A stretch of DNA of 64,000 nt from Macrococcoides epidermidis (GTDB lineage: Bacteria; Bacillota; Bacilli; Staphylococcales; Staphylococcaceae). Location of the stretch: assembly GCF_042659445.1 (NCBI RefSeq), contig NZ_JBHSSR010000001.1; one strand, given 5' to 3'. The notes beneath the pieces were generated by a model. It was not told the origin of the DNA. It saw nothing but the letters and a program-made list of their open reading frames with translations, and ran no database searches. Positions within the stretch are counted from its first letter, which is position 1, and each line of letters starts with the position of its first letter. The translations under genes were made by a program, and so were the position numbers. Shown here one piece after another: positions 8,727 through 17,666 of this stretch.

Positions 8727-9284
8727 TTGTCTGAAAAACATGAAGAACAAGCATTTGAAAAAACTGATCAAACAGATGAGTCGACTGAAACAGTTGCGCC
8801 AGAAGCACCTGTTGAAGCTTCTGAAGAAGAAACAACTGATGAGCTCACTGAAACTAAAAAATCATTAGAAGCAGCTGAAGAGAAATATTTACGTCTTTAT
8901 GCTGAATTTGAAAACTATAAAAAACGAACACGTGCAGAATTAGATACTGAAAGAACGTATCGTGCGCAAAGTGTACTGCGAGACATTTTACCAGCAATAG
9001 ATAATATTGAACGCGCACTTGCACAAAAAGGTGAAAGTGAAGCATTTAAATCTTTACATAAAGGTGTAGAGATGGTTTATGAAAGTCTGCTTAGTTCATT
9101 GAAAGATAATGGCCTTGAAGTGATTGAAGCACTTGATCAACCATTTGATCCGAATTTACATCAGGCTGTAATGCAGGAACATGATGAAAATAAGGATTCT
9201 GGAATTGTTTTGGATGAGCTTCAAAAAGGTTATAAATTAAAAGAACGTGTTTTACGACCTTCAATGGTAAAAGTAAATGAGTAA
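8727..9284 (+). CDS. grpE: Nucleotide exchange factor GrpE
   Basis: A 185-residue GrpE. The first 50 residues are very acidic and presumably disordered. A long helical dimerisation segment (TKKSLEAAEEKYLRLYAEFENYKKR) follows, then the compact C-terminal beta domain ending VLRPSMVKVNE. GrpE releases ADP from DnaK to reset the chaperone cycle. Translation starts at a TTG seven bases after AAGGAGGT; no better ATG exists upstream. The gene lies 13 bases after hrcA and 53 bases before dnaK. An AT-rich imperfect palindrome occupies the grpE-dnaK gap. Confidence 0.96.
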   Translation: MSEKHEEQAFEKTDQTDESTETVAPEAPVEASEEETTDELTETKKSLEAAEEKYLRLYAEFENYKKRTRAELDTERTYRAQSVLRDILPAIDNIERALAQKGESEAFKSLHKGVEMVYESLLSSLKDNGLEVIEALDQPFDPNLHQAVMQEHDENKDSGIVLDELQKGYKLKERVLRPSMVKVNE

Positions 9285-9337
9285 TCGTTCTTAAAAAATA
9301 TTTAAAATTAATTTTAAAATAATGGAGGAATAATATA

Positions 9338-11164
9338 ATGAGTAAAGTAATTGGTATTGACTTAGGAACTACAAATTCATGTGTATCTGTATTAGAAGGT
9401 GGAGAACCGAAAGTAATCGCAAACCCAGAAGGTAACCGTACAACACCTTCAGTAGTAGCATTCAAAAATGGTGAAACACAAGTTGGTGAAGTTGCGAAGC
9501 GTCAGGCAATCACAAACCCTAATACAATCATTTCGATTAAACGTCATATGGGTACAGACTACAAAGAAAACATCGAAGGTAAAGCATACTCACCACAAGA
9601 AATTTCAGCAATGATCTTACAAAACTTAAAGGCAACTGCTGAAAGCTACTTAGGTGAAAAAGTTACGAAAGCGGTAATTACAGTTCCTGCTTATTTCAAT
9701 GACGCAGAACGTCAGGCAACTAAAGATGCTGGTAAAATTGCTGGACTTGAAGTAGAGCGTATTATTAACGAACCTACTGCAGCTGCACTTGCTTATGGTT
9801 TAGATAAAACAGATAAAGAACAAAAAGTATTAGTATTCGACTTAGGTGGCGGTACGTTCGACGTATCTATCCTTGAACTTGGTGACGGTGTATTTGAAGT
9901 ATTATCAACTTCAGGTGACAACAAATTAGGTGGAGATGACTTTGACCAAGTAATCATCGACTACTTAGTAGAAGAATTCAAAAAAGAAAACGGGTTAGAT
10001 TTATCTCAGGATAAAATGGCAATGCAACGATTAAAAGATGCTGCTGAAAAAGCGAAAAAAGATTTATCAGGTGTATCTTCTACTCAAATCTCATTACCGT
10101 TTATCTCAGCTGGAGAAGCTGGACCATTACACTTAGAATTAACGTTATCACGTGCGAAATTTGAAGAATTATCACATTCATTAGTAGATCGTACAATGAT
10201 TCCTACACGTCAAGCGATGAAAGATGCTGGATTATCTAATGCAGATATCGATGAAGTCATCCTTGTTGGTGGATCTACACGTATTCCTGCTGTACAAGAA
10301 GCAATTAAAAAAGAATTAGGCAAAGAACCAAACAAAGGTGTTAACCCGGATGAAGTTGTAGCGATGGGTGCTGCAATTCAAGGTGGCGTTATCACTGGTG
10401 ATGTGAAAGACGTTGTATTATTAGACGTAACACCATTATCGTTAGGTATTGAAACAATGGGTGGCGTGTCTACAGTATTAATCGAGCGTAACACGACAAT
10501 TCCAACATCTAAATCACAAGTATTCTCAACTGCAGCGGATAATCAACCGGCAGTAGACATTCACGTATTACAAGGTGAGCGTCAAATGGCAGCAGATAAC
10601 AAAACATTAGGTCGCTTCCAGTTAACTGACATTCCACTAGCACCACGTGGTATGCCACAAATCGAAGTAACATTTGATATCGATAAAAACGGTATCGTTA
10701 ACGTTACAGCGAAAGATTTAGGTACTCAAAAAGTACAAAAAATTACTATCCAATCTTCATCTTCATTAAGCGACGAAGAAATCGATCGTATGGTTAAAGA
10801 TGCAGAAGCTAATGCTGAAGCAGATAAAAAACGTCGTGAAGAAGTTGACTTACGCAATGAAGCAGATCAATTAGTATTTGCTACTGATAAAGCGATTAAA
10901 GATTTAGAAGATAAAGTGGATGCTGCTGAAGTAGAAAAAGCAGAAGCTGCTAAAGAAGATCTTAAAAAGGCTTTAGAAGGCAATGATATTGAAGATATTA
11001 AGGCCAAAAAAGATAGTTTAAATGAAATCGTTCAGGCATTATCTATGAAATTATATGAAGAGATGGCTGCACAACAAGGTGCTGAAGGTGCTCAAAACAC
11101 AAATCCTGAAGATGATGTAGTAGATGCAGACTTTACTGAAGTTAAAGATGACGATAAAAAATAA
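9338..11164 (+). CDS. dnaK: Chaperone protein DnaK (Hsp70)
   Basis: A 608-residue Hsp70. The ATPase domain begins IGIDLGTTNSC (residues 5-15) and carries the DLGGGTFDVS phosphate loop near residue 168. The substrate-binding domain and helical lid follow. The acidic tail ends in a VDADFTEVKDDDKK segment typical of bacterial DnaK. Codon choice is strongly biased, as expected of a highly expressed gene. A consensus GGAGGAA ribosome-binding site is present. A terminator-like hairpin right after the stop probably reduces read-through into dnaJ, giving more DnaK than DnaJ. Confidence 0.98.
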   Translation: MSKVIGIDLGTTNSCVSVLEGGEPKVIANPEGNRTTPSVVAFKNGETQVGEVAKRQAITNPNTIISIKRHMGTDYKENIEGKAYSPQEISAMILQNLKATAESYLGEKVTKAVITVPAYFNDAERQATKDAGKIAGLEVERIINEPTAAALAYGLDKTDKEQKVLVFDLGGGTFDVSILELGDGVFEVLSTSGDNKLGGDDFDQVIIDYLVEEFKKENGLDLSQDKMAMQRLKDAAEKAKKDLSGVSSTQISLPFISAGEAGPLHLELTLSRAKFEELSHSLVDRTMIPTRQAMKDAGLSNADIDEVILVGGSTRIPAVQEAIKKELGKEPNKGVNPDEVVAMGAAIQGGVITGDVKDVVLLDVTPLSLGIETMGGVSTVLIERNTTIPTSKSQVFSTAADNQPAVDIHVLQGERQMAADNKTLGRFQLTDIPLAPRGMPQIEVTFDIDKNGIVNVTAKDLGTQKVQKITIQSSSSLSDEEIDRMVKDAEANAEADKKRREEVDLRNEADQLVFATDKAIKDLEDKVDAAEVEKAEAAKEDLKKALEGNDIEDIKAKKDSLNEIVQALSMKLYEEMAAQQGAEGAQNTNPEDDVVDADFTEVKDDDKK

Positions 11165-11180
11165 TAAGTAATAACATAAA

Positions 11181-11214
11181 GTCAAAGTCAATTTATTGAC
11201 TTTGGCTTTTTCTT
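11181..11214 (+). terminator. Hairpin between dnaK and dnaJ (partial terminator)
   Basis: An 11-bp stem (11181-11191 with 11196-11206) has one G-U pair and is followed by TTTTTCTTTC. It lies inside an otherwise co-directional operon, so it may act as an attenuator or mRNA 3'-end protector rather than a full stop. Confidence 0.7.
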
Positions 11215-11255
11215 TCAGCATATTTAACTAAGTAGTAAGAAAAGGAGAATGAAAA

Positions 11256-12374
11256 GTGGCGAAAAGAGATTATTATGAAGTCCTAGGTTTACAAAAAGGT
11301 GCTTCTAAAGAAGAGATTAAACGTGCATATAAAAAATTATCAAAAAAATATCATCCGGACATCAATAAAGAAGAGGATGCAGATGTAAAGTTTAAAGAGA
11401 TTGCAGAAGCATATGAAGTATTAAGTGATGATCAGAAAAAAGCACAGTATGATCAATTTGGTCACGCAGGTATGGGCCAAGGTGCTGGATTTGGTGGTCA
11501 GGACTTTGGCGGTTTCGGTGGATTTGAAGATATCTTCAGTTCATTTTTTGGCGGTGGAGCTAGACGTGATCCGAATGCACCTAGAAAAGGTGATGACTTA
11601 CAATATCAGATGAATATATCTTTTGAAGACGCAGTATTTGGTGCTGAAAAAGAAATATCAGTTAAAAAAGAAGTGATTTGTGAAACATGTGGAGGCAGCG
11701 GTGCAAAACCAGGTACTGAAGTGCATACTTGTAAAACATGTCATGGACGTGGTAATGTACAGGTGGAACAAAATACACCATTTGGTCGTGTAAGAACTGA
11801 GCGACCATGTCATGATTGTGGCGGTACTGGTAAAACATTTGATGAAAAATGTCATGATTGTGGCGGTACAGGTCGTGTAATTAAGACCGTTAAAATTAAA
11901 GTAACTGTTCCAGCTGGAGTTGATACTGGACAACAAATCCGTTTAGCGGGTCAAGGTGAGCCGGGTATTAATGGTGGTCCTGCTGGTGATCTATATGTCG
12001 TCTTCAAAGTTGCTGACCATACTCATTTTGAACGTGCAGGGGAAGATATTTTCTATACATTAAACTTATCAATCGCTCAAGCAGCGCTTGGTGATGAAGT
12101 AGAAGTGCCTACGCTTGACGGAAAAGCAAAGATTACAATTCCATCAGGAACTCAAACTGGTAAACGCTTCAGATTAAAAGAAAAAGGTATTCAAAATGTA
12201 CACGGCTATGGTAAGGGTGACTTATATGTCACTGTCAATGTAGTAACACCTGTGAAGATGACAAATAGACAAGCAGAATTATTAAGAGAATTTGCTGAAA
12301 TAGATGGTACGGAAATTAACGAACAACCTTCAAACTTTTTCGATAAAACAAAACGCTTCTTTAAAGGGGAATAA
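11256..12374 (+). CDS. dnaJ: Chaperone protein DnaJ (Hsp40)
   Basis: A 372-residue type I Hsp40. The J domain has HPD at residues 33-35 and is followed by a Gly/Phe-rich linker (GFGGQDFGGFGGFED). Four CxxCxGxG zinc repeats lie at about residues 144-205 (CETCGGSG, CKTCHGRG and two CHDCGGTG). The C-terminal substrate-binding domains complete it. DnaJ delivers clients to DnaK and stimulates its ATPase. The start is GTG, preceded by AAAGGAGAAT. prmA begins two bases after the stop. Confidence 0.97.
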   Translation: MAKRDYYEVLGLQKGASKEEIKRAYKKLSKKYHPDINKEEDADVKFKEIAEAYEVLSDDQKKAQYDQFGHAGMGQGAGFGGQDFGGFGGFEDIFSSFFGGGARRDPNAPRKGDDLQYQMNISFEDAVFGAEKEISVKKEVICETCGGSGAKPGTEVHTCKTCHGRGNVQVEQNTPFGRVRTERPCHDCGGTGKTFDEKCHDCGGTGRVIKTVKIKVTVPAGVDTGQQIRLAGQGEPGINGGPAGDLYVVFKVADHTHFERAGEDIFYTLNLSIAQAALGDEVEVPTLDGKAKITIPSGTQTGKRFRLKEKGIQNVHGYGKGDLYVTVNVVTPVKMTNRQAELLREFAEIDGTEINEQPSNFFDKTKRFFKGE

Positions 12375-12376
12375 TA

Positions 12377-13312
12377 ATGAACTATAAAGAAATAACATTG
12401 ATGATCAACCATGAGGTAGAACCATTTATTGCTGATATATTAAATGAAGTTGGTGCAAATGGTGTTGTTATAGAAGATAGTTTAGAACTTGTTAAAGGTC
12501 GTATTGAAACGTACGGTGAAATCTATGAGTTAAATCCAGATGATTATCCAGAATCTGATGTACGTGTAAAAGTGTATTTTAGTGAATTAGATTATTCTGA
12601 TGCAATCATTAATGAAATCAAAGAAAAAATTAATGGTTTACAGGATGTTGAAGTTACTAGATTAGAAATTACTACTGATGAAGTTCAGGAAGAAGACTGG
12701 GCAAACGAATGGAAAAATCATTTTCATGCATTTAAAGCTTCAGAAAGATTTGTTATTGTACCAAGCTGGGAAAATTATGAGAAACAAAATGATGACGAGT
12801 TTATCATTAAGCTTGATCCGGGCATGGCATTTGGTACAGGCGATCATGCTACAACATCGATGTGTTTAAAATTAATAGAGAAATATATTCAACCAAATCA
12901 ATCTGTTATTGACGTCGGTACTGGTTCAGGTATTTTAAGTATAGCAGCGCATCAATTAGGTGCGGCACCCATTAAAGCGCTGGATCTAGATAGTGTGGCA
13001 GTACGTGTTGCTGTGGATAACTTTGAAAAAAATGATTGTGCTGATGCGATTCAAGCGGAACCAGGCAACTTATTAAAAGGTGAAAGTGAAAAACGTGATG
13101 TCATTTTTGCAAATATATTAGCACATATTGTTGATCTAATGATTGATGATAGCTTTGCATTATTAAATGATAATGGATTACTGATCACTTCAGGTATCAT
13201 TTTAGAAAAAGAAGAAATGATCGTTGAACATTTGGAACGCGTTGGTTATAAGATAGAAGAAATTACGCGTGAAAATGGCTGGATTGCGATTGCCGCTAGA
13301 AAAGAGTCATAA
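12377..13312 (+). CDS. prmA: Ribosomal protein L11 methyltransferase
   Basis: A 311-residue SAM-dependent methyltransferase. The N-terminal domain resembles the L11-recognition domain. The catalytic domain has motif I DVGTGSGILSIAA near residue 178 and the preceding LDPGMAFGTGDHATT signature of PrmA. It trimethylates ribosomal protein L11. The gene follows dnaJ by two bases and precedes rsmE by one base, so the three are translated from one message, as in Bacillus and Staphylococcus. Confidence 0.96.
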   Translation: MNYKEITLMINHEVEPFIADILNEVGANGVVIEDSLELVKGRIETYGEIYELNPDDYPESDVRVKVYFSELDYSDAIINEIKEKINGLQDVEVTRLEITTDEVQEEDWANEWKNHFHAFKASERFVIVPSWENYEKQNDDEFIIKLDPGMAFGTGDHATTSMCLKLIEKYIQPNQSVIDVGTGSGILSIAAHQLGAAPIKALDLDSVAVRVAVDNFEKNDCADAIQAEPGNLLKGESEKRDVIFANILAHIVDLMIDDSFALLNDNGLLITSGIILEKEEMIVEHLERVGYKIEEITRENGWIAIAARKES

Positions 13313-13313
13313 T

Positions 13314-14051
13314 ATGCAGCGATATTTTCTAAATACTGAAGCTGAAATTAATAAAAGCTATGCAATTATCGATAAAGAGGATGTACATCATATAAAAAAT
13401 GTGATGCGCCAAACTGTAGGAAGTAAAATCATCATTAATTTTATCAATGCTAGTTTTATAAGTGAAATTACTGCTATTGATAATCAAATTACAGTAATAA
13501 CCCGAGAACAAGTAGAGCTATGTACAGAACTCCCTGTTCAAATTACGATCGCAAGCGGCTTATTAAAGAACGATAAATATGAATGGATGATTCAAAAAGC
13601 GACTGAACTCGGTGCTTATCGCTTCCTGCCTTTTATATCTGACCATACTGTGATTAAGCTGGATGAAAAGAAAATGGCAAAAAAGGTAGAAAGATTTCAG
13701 AAGATTATAAAGGAAGCAGCAGAACAAAGTTATCGTCAAATGATACCTGAAATTAAAGTTGTAAAGAATAGCACTGCTTTAACAGCATTACTAGATGATT
13801 ATGATGTTGTACTCGTTGCATACGAAGAATCTGCTAAAAATGGTGAAACATCTGCGCTTAATCAGACATTAAAAAGACTAGAATCTGGCACAAAGGTAAT
13901 CGTTATCTTTGGACCAGAAGGTGGTTTGAGTGAAACAGAGATTAAACAATTTAATGCACCGACAATTGGTTTAGGACCTAGAATACTACGTGCAGAAACT
14001 GCTCCACTATATTTACTGAGCGCGATGAGTTATCATATTGAACTATCATAA
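13314..14051 (+). CDS. rsmE: 16S rRNA (uracil-1498-N3)-methyltransferase
   Basis: A 245-residue SPOUT-fold methyltransferase that methylates U1498 of 16S rRNA. Visible signatures are MQRYFLN at the start (PUA-like domain), the YEWMIQKATELG region, and the knot motif IFGPEGGLSETE near residue 198 with LGPRILRAETA after it. The frame is open further upstream to 13269, but that part overlaps prmA. The ATG at 13314, one base after the prmA stop, matches family starts. It is the last gene of the heat-shock operon and is followed by a strong terminator. Confidence 0.95.
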   Translation: MQRYFLNTEAEINKSYAIIDKEDVHHIKNVMRQTVGSKIIINFINASFISEITAIDNQITVITREQVELCTELPVQITIASGLLKNDKYEWMIQKATELGAYRFLPFISDHTVIKLDEKKMAKKVERFQKIIKEAAEQSYRQMIPEIKVVKNSTALTALLDDYDVVLVAYEESAKNGETSALNQTLKRLESGTKVIVIFGPEGGLSETEIKQFNAPTIGLGPRILRAETAPLYLLSAMSYHIELS

Positions 14052-14060
14052 ATATTTATT

Positions 14061-14108
14061 ATAAAAGACAGTGTGATGGACATAGCATCCCACTGTCTTT
14101 TATAATGA
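14061..14108 (+). terminator. Terminator of the dnaK operon
   Basis: A 14-bp perfect stem: 14061-14074 pairs with 14092-14105 (core AAAAGACAGTG/CACTGTCTTTT). Confidence 0.88.
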
Positions 14109-14187
14109 TTAGATTGAAATTCCTATCAATTAATGTTATTTTTATATAATGTGATTTATTGAACGAAAATAAAATGAGGTGAAATAA

Positions 14188-15543
14188 ATGGCAACTGTTG
14201 CCTTCCATACTTTAGGATGTAAAGTAAACCATTATGAAACTGAGGCCATCTGGCAATTATTTAAAGAAGCATCATATGAGCGTGTGGATTTTGAAACAAA
14301 TGCAGACGTTTATGTGATTAATACCTGTACAGTGACAAATACCGGGGATAAGAAAAGTCGTCAAGTTATTCGTCGTGCCATCAGACGTAATCCGGAAGCG
14401 GTTATTTGCGTAACTGGTTGTTATGCGCAAACATCGTCAGCTGAAATTATGGATATAGCGGGTGTTGATATCGTTGTCGGTACACAAGATCGAAATAAGA
14501 TGTTACCGTATATTGAACAGTTTAGAAATGAAAGACAACCGATTAACGGTGTTACAAATATTATGAAGAATCGTACGTATGAAGAACTAGATGTACCATA
14601 TTTTACTGATAGAACACGTGCATCACTGAAGATTCAGGAAGGCTGTAATAACTTCTGTACATTCTGTATCATCCCATGGGCAAGAGGATTGATGCGTTCA
14701 AGAGACCCTAAAGAAGTTGTAAGACAAGCAACACAGCTTGTTCAATCTGGTTATCAGGAAATTGTCTTAACAGGTATCCACACAGGTGGCTATGGTGAAG
14801 ATTTAAAAGATTATAATCTTGCACAACTGCTTCGTGACTTAGAAACGATTGATGGATTAAAACGTATCCGTATCTCATCTATTGAAGCAAGTCAATTAAC
14901 GGATGAAGTGATTGATGTCATCGATAAAAGTGAAAAAGTCGTGCGTCACTTGCATATTCCACTGCAATCTGGGAGTGATACAGTTTTAAAACGTATGCGT
15001 CGTAAATATACGATGGAACATTTCTCAGAAAGGTTAAGAAAATTACATGCAATTATGCCCGGACTTGCTGTGACAAGCGACGTTATTGTTGGATTCCCTG
15101 GTGAAACTGAGGAAGAATTCCAGGAAACATATGATTTTATCCAGGAACATGGTTTTTCTGAACTGCATGTTTTTCCATATTCAATGCGAACTGGTACACC
15201 AGCAGCGCGTATGACAGATCAAATTGATGAGAATGTGAAAAATGAACGTGTACATCGCTTAATTAGTCTGTCAGATCAGCTTGCTAAAGAATATGCTAGC
15301 AGATTTGAAGGTGAAGTATTAGAAGTTATTCCTGAAGAGAAAGCAAGTGTTGAAAATATGCTGGTCGGTTACACTGATAATTACTTAAAGGTACAATTTG
15401 AAGCTGACGAAAGCTTAATCGGTGAACTTGTAAAAGTTAAGATAACTGAAGCTGGCTATCCTATGAATAAAGGACAGTTTGTTAAAGTAATTCCAAATAT
15501 ATATAAAAAGGTAACAGAAAATAAGGAACTTACTGTAAATTAA
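14188..15543 (+). CDS. mtaB: tRNA (t6A37) methylthiotransferase MtaB
   Basis: A 451-residue radical SAM methylthiotransferase that converts t6A to ms2t6A at position 37 of ANN-decoding tRNAs. The N-terminal cluster cysteines are C11, C47 and C78. The radical SAM triad CNNFCTFC is near residues 153-160. A C-terminal TRAM-like segment (about 375-440) binds RNA. The HTLGCKVNHYETEAIW start and GFPGETEEEFQET stretch match MtaB (YqeV) rather than MiaB. It is preceded by a 136-base gap holding the rsmE terminator and an unassigned AT-rich stretch. Confidence 0.94.
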   Translation: MATVAFHTLGCKVNHYETEAIWQLFKEASYERVDFETNADVYVINTCTVTNTGDKKSRQVIRRAIRRNPEAVICVTGCYAQTSSAEIMDIAGVDIVVGTQDRNKMLPYIEQFRNERQPINGVTNIMKNRTYEELDVPYFTDRTRASLKIQEGCNNFCTFCIIPWARGLMRSRDPKEVVRQATQLVQSGYQEIVLTGIHTGGYGEDLKDYNLAQLLRDLETIDGLKRIRISSIEASQLTDEVIDVIDKSEKVVRHLHIPLQSGSDTVLKRMRRKYTMEHFSERLRKLHAIMPGLAVTSDVIVGFPGETEEEFQETYDFIQEHGFSELHVFPYSMRTGTPAARMTDQIDENVKNERVHRLISLSDQLAKEYASRFEGEVLEVIPEEKASVENMLVGYTDNYLKVQFEADESLIGELVKVKITEAGYPMNKGQFVKVIPNIYKKVTENKELTVN

Positions 15544-15553
15544 AAAATGAGTA

Positions 15554-15582
15554 TTGACCGTAGATTGATAATCTATTATAAT
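15554..15582 (+). promoter_or_regulatory. SigA promoter of rpsU
   Basis: TTGACC (15554-15559), a 17-base spacer and TATAAT (15577-15582). The rpsU start is 80 bases downstream. Confidence 0.88.
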
Positions 15583-15661
15583 ATTTTAGTACATAGAAAT
15601 ATTTATTTAAATAAATCTGTGTTTAATATGTTCCGTTGATATTTGGAGGGAGGGAAATTAA

Positions 15662-15838
15662 ATGTCTAAAACTGTAGTTCGTAAAAACGAATCAATCGAA
15701 GATGCTTTACGTCGTTTCAAACGTACTGTTTCAAAAAATGGTACAATTCAAGAAGTTCGTAAACGTGAATTCTACGAAAAACCAAGTGTTAAACGTAAAA
15801 AGAAATCAGAAGCAGCTCGTAAACGTAAATTTAAATAA
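15662..15838 (+). CDS. rpsU: 30S ribosomal protein S21
   Basis: A 58-residue, highly basic protein starting MSKTVVRKNESIEDALRRFK and ending in KSEAARKRKFK, as expected of S21. A GGAGGGAGGG ribosome-binding site precedes the ATG. The gene is a single-gene unit between a near-consensus promoter and a strong terminator. In Bacillus the next gene is yqeY; here no yqeY is present and the flotillin cluster follows directly. Confidence 0.97.
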   Translation: MSKTVVRKNESIEDALRRFKRTVSKNGTIQEVRKREFYEKPSVKRKKKSEAARKRKFK

Positions 15839-15871
15839 TAATTGCTCCCTCAAATATTATTTATAGATAGG

Positions 15872-15898
15872 CACACCACATTTGTGGTGTGTTTTTTT
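15872..15898 (+). terminator. Terminator after rpsU
   Basis: CACACCAC (15872-15879) pairs with GTGGTGTG (15884-15891), followed by seven T residues. Confidence 0.92.
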
Positions 15899-15919
15899 GT
15901 TATATCGTTTAAAAGGACA

Positions 15920-15994
15920 TACCTTAAGTGTTACCTTAAATTTACCTTAAAAACGCTAATAATTTACAGACTATTAAATTATTTCAGTTATAAT
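15920..15994 (+). promoter_or_regulatory. Candidate activator site and promoter of the floA cluster
   Basis: Three direct repeats of TACCTTAA begin at 15920, 15932 and 15943, spaced 12 and 11 bases, that is about one helical turn. A TATAAT at 15989-15994 follows, but the -35 region (TTTACA at 15963, 20-base spacing) is poor. Tandem repeats of this kind upstream of a promoter with a weak -35 are typical of OmpR-family response regulators. The regulator is unknown; see findings. Confidence 0.5.
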
Positions 15995-16014
15995 ATAAGT
16001 AAGGAGGTGTTTGA

Positions 16015-16644
16015 TTGGAAATCAGTACATATGATTATGTGATATTATTGCTCATGATTATTATGGTATCTACAGGTCTGTGGCAATTGTATTCACCGAA
16101 AATAGGTATTTCAGGCATCATCAGTAGTATTGCTGCAATTAGTTTTCTTGGACTAAATTTATTTAATAATCAGATGGAAGCATTATCTATAATATTGTTT
16201 TTAGGAGGTATTATTTTAGTAGTCCTGGAGCTATTTGTTGTGGGAGCGATATTAGGTATTATAGGTATGTTAAGTATTATTGCTAGTTTCTTACTGATTG
16301 GTGATAACGTCGCTAAAATGGGTGTTTTTGTGGCGATTTGTTTAATTATTGCAATTGTAGAATGGGTGATCTTAGTGAAATTTTTAAAGAAGACGATACC
16401 GATTTTCTCTCAAGTTGTCCTCTATGATTCAACGAATAAAGAGTCAGGATACACATCTCATGATGATAGAAGTTATCTTGTTGGACAAACCGCAACTACC
16501 TTAACTGAACTACGTCCTTCAGGTATTATTATACATCAAGGGAAACGTATTGATGCTGTAAGTGATGGTGCATTTATTAAACGCGAGAAAGAAGTTCGTA
16601 TCATTGAAGTGGAAGGCACAAGAGTTGTAGTAACAGAAATATAA
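16015..16644 (+). CDS. NfeD-like membrane protein (flotillin partner)
   Basis: A 209-residue protein with about four hydrophobic segments in the first 130 residues. A soluble beta-rich C-terminal domain (YLVGQTATTLTELRPSGIIIHQGKRIDAVSDGAFI) matches the OB-fold NfeD domain. It is a short NfeD without the serine-protease-like part. NfeD proteins are encoded next to flotillins and are thought to work with them in membrane microdomains. Translation starts at a TTG six bases after AAGGAGGT. floA begins 18 bases after the stop. Confidence 0.85.
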   Translation: MEISTYDYVILLLMIIMVSTGLWQLYSPKIGISGIISSIAAISFLGLNLFNNQMEALSIILFLGGIILVVLELFVVGAILGIIGMLSIIASFLLIGDNVAKMGVFVAICLIIAIVEWVILVKFLKKTIPIFSQVVLYDSTNKESGYTSHDDRSYLVGQTATTLTELRPSGIIIHQGKRIDAVSDGAFIKREKEVRIIEVEGTRVVVTEI

Positions 16645-16662
16645 TAAACAGGAGTGAATTTT

Positions 16663-17655
16663 ATGGCAGGATTAATAACAATCGGTATTATTGCATTTGT
16701 AGTTCTTATTCTATTAATGATTTTATTTTCATTTGTACCTGTTGGTTTATGGATCTCGGCATTAGCAGCTGGCGTTAAAGTTGGTATTGGTACATTGGTT
16801 GGGATGCGTTTACGTCGTGTTTCGCCTAGACGTGTTATCGATCCATTAATTAAAGCACATAAAGCCGGATTACATTTAACGACAAATCAATTAGAGTCAC
16901 ATTATTTAGCGGGTGGTAACGTTGACCGCGTTGTCGATGCAATCATCGCTGCACAACGAGCTGATATCAATTTGCCGTTTGAACGTGGTGCAGCAATTGA
17001 CTTAGCAGGTCGTGATGTTTTAGAAGCAGTTCAAATGTCAGTTAACCCAAAAGTTATTGAAACACCATTTATTGCGGGTGTTGCGATGAACGGTATCGAA
17101 GTGAAAGCGAAAGCAAGAATTACTGTACGTGCAAATATTGAACGCCTTGTCGGTGGTGCTGGTGAAGAAACAATTGTTGCCCGTGTTGGTGAAGGGATCG
17201 TCTCAACAATCGGTTCTAGTGCTTCACATACTTCTGTATTAGAAAATCCGGATATGATATCTCAAACGGTATTAGGTAAAGGATTAGATAGCGGAACAGC
17301 ATTCGAAATTCTATCGATTGATATTGCAGACGTAGATATCGGTAAGAACATAGGTGCAGACTTACAGACTGAACAAGCATTAGCAGATAAAAATATTGCA
17401 CAAGCTAAAGCAGAGGAACGTCGTGCAATGGCCGTTGCTCAAGAACAAGAGATGAAGGCGAAAGTTCAGGAAATGAGAGCGAAAGTAGTAGAAGCTGAAG
17501 CTGAAGTACCTTTAGCAATGGCACAAGCTTTAAAATCAGGAAATATCGGAGTAATGGATTATTATAACTTAAAGAACATTGAATCAGACACAGGAATGAG
17601 AAATTCTATTAATAAAATGACTGATCCGAATAGTAGTGACACTCCTAAAAAATAA
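16663..17655 (+). CDS. floA: Flotillin-like protein FloA
   Basis: A 330-residue flotillin. Residues 1-50 form a hydrophobic membrane-inserted region, followed by the SPFH core (RRVSPRRVIDPLIKAHKAGL onward) and an Ala/Glu-rich coiled coil (about 240-300). Bacterial FloA organises functional membrane microdomains. The sequence is close to staphylococcal FloA. The ATG at 16663 follows AGGAGTGAA; an in-frame ATG nine bases earlier sits too close to that site. It is the second gene of a three-gene cluster. Confidence 0.95.
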   Translation: MAGLITIGIIAFVVLILLMILFSFVPVGLWISALAAGVKVGIGTLVGMRLRRVSPRRVIDPLIKAHKAGLHLTTNQLESHYLAGGNVDRVVDAIIAAQRADINLPFERGAAIDLAGRDVLEAVQMSVNPKVIETPFIAGVAMNGIEVKAKARITVRANIERLVGGAGEETIVARVGEGIVSTIGSSASHTSVLENPDMISQTVLGKGLDSGTAFEILSIDIADVDIGKNIGADLQTEQALADKNIAQAKAEERRAMAVAQEQEMKAKVQEMRAKVVEAEAEVPLAMAQALKSGNIGVMDYYNLKNIESDTGMRNSINKMTDPNSSDTPKK

Positions 17656-17666
17656 AGGGTGATTAG

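Noticed and set aside
9285..9337. AT-rich palindrome between grpE and dnaK
   Set aside because: An imperfect A/T-only symmetry that is expected by chance in such AT-rich DNA; no T run or known site.
15842..16042. Open frame of 66 codons on the plus strand after rpsU
   Set aside because: It runs through the rpsU terminator and the repeat/promoter region into the nfeD-like gene in another frame, with no ribosome-binding site.
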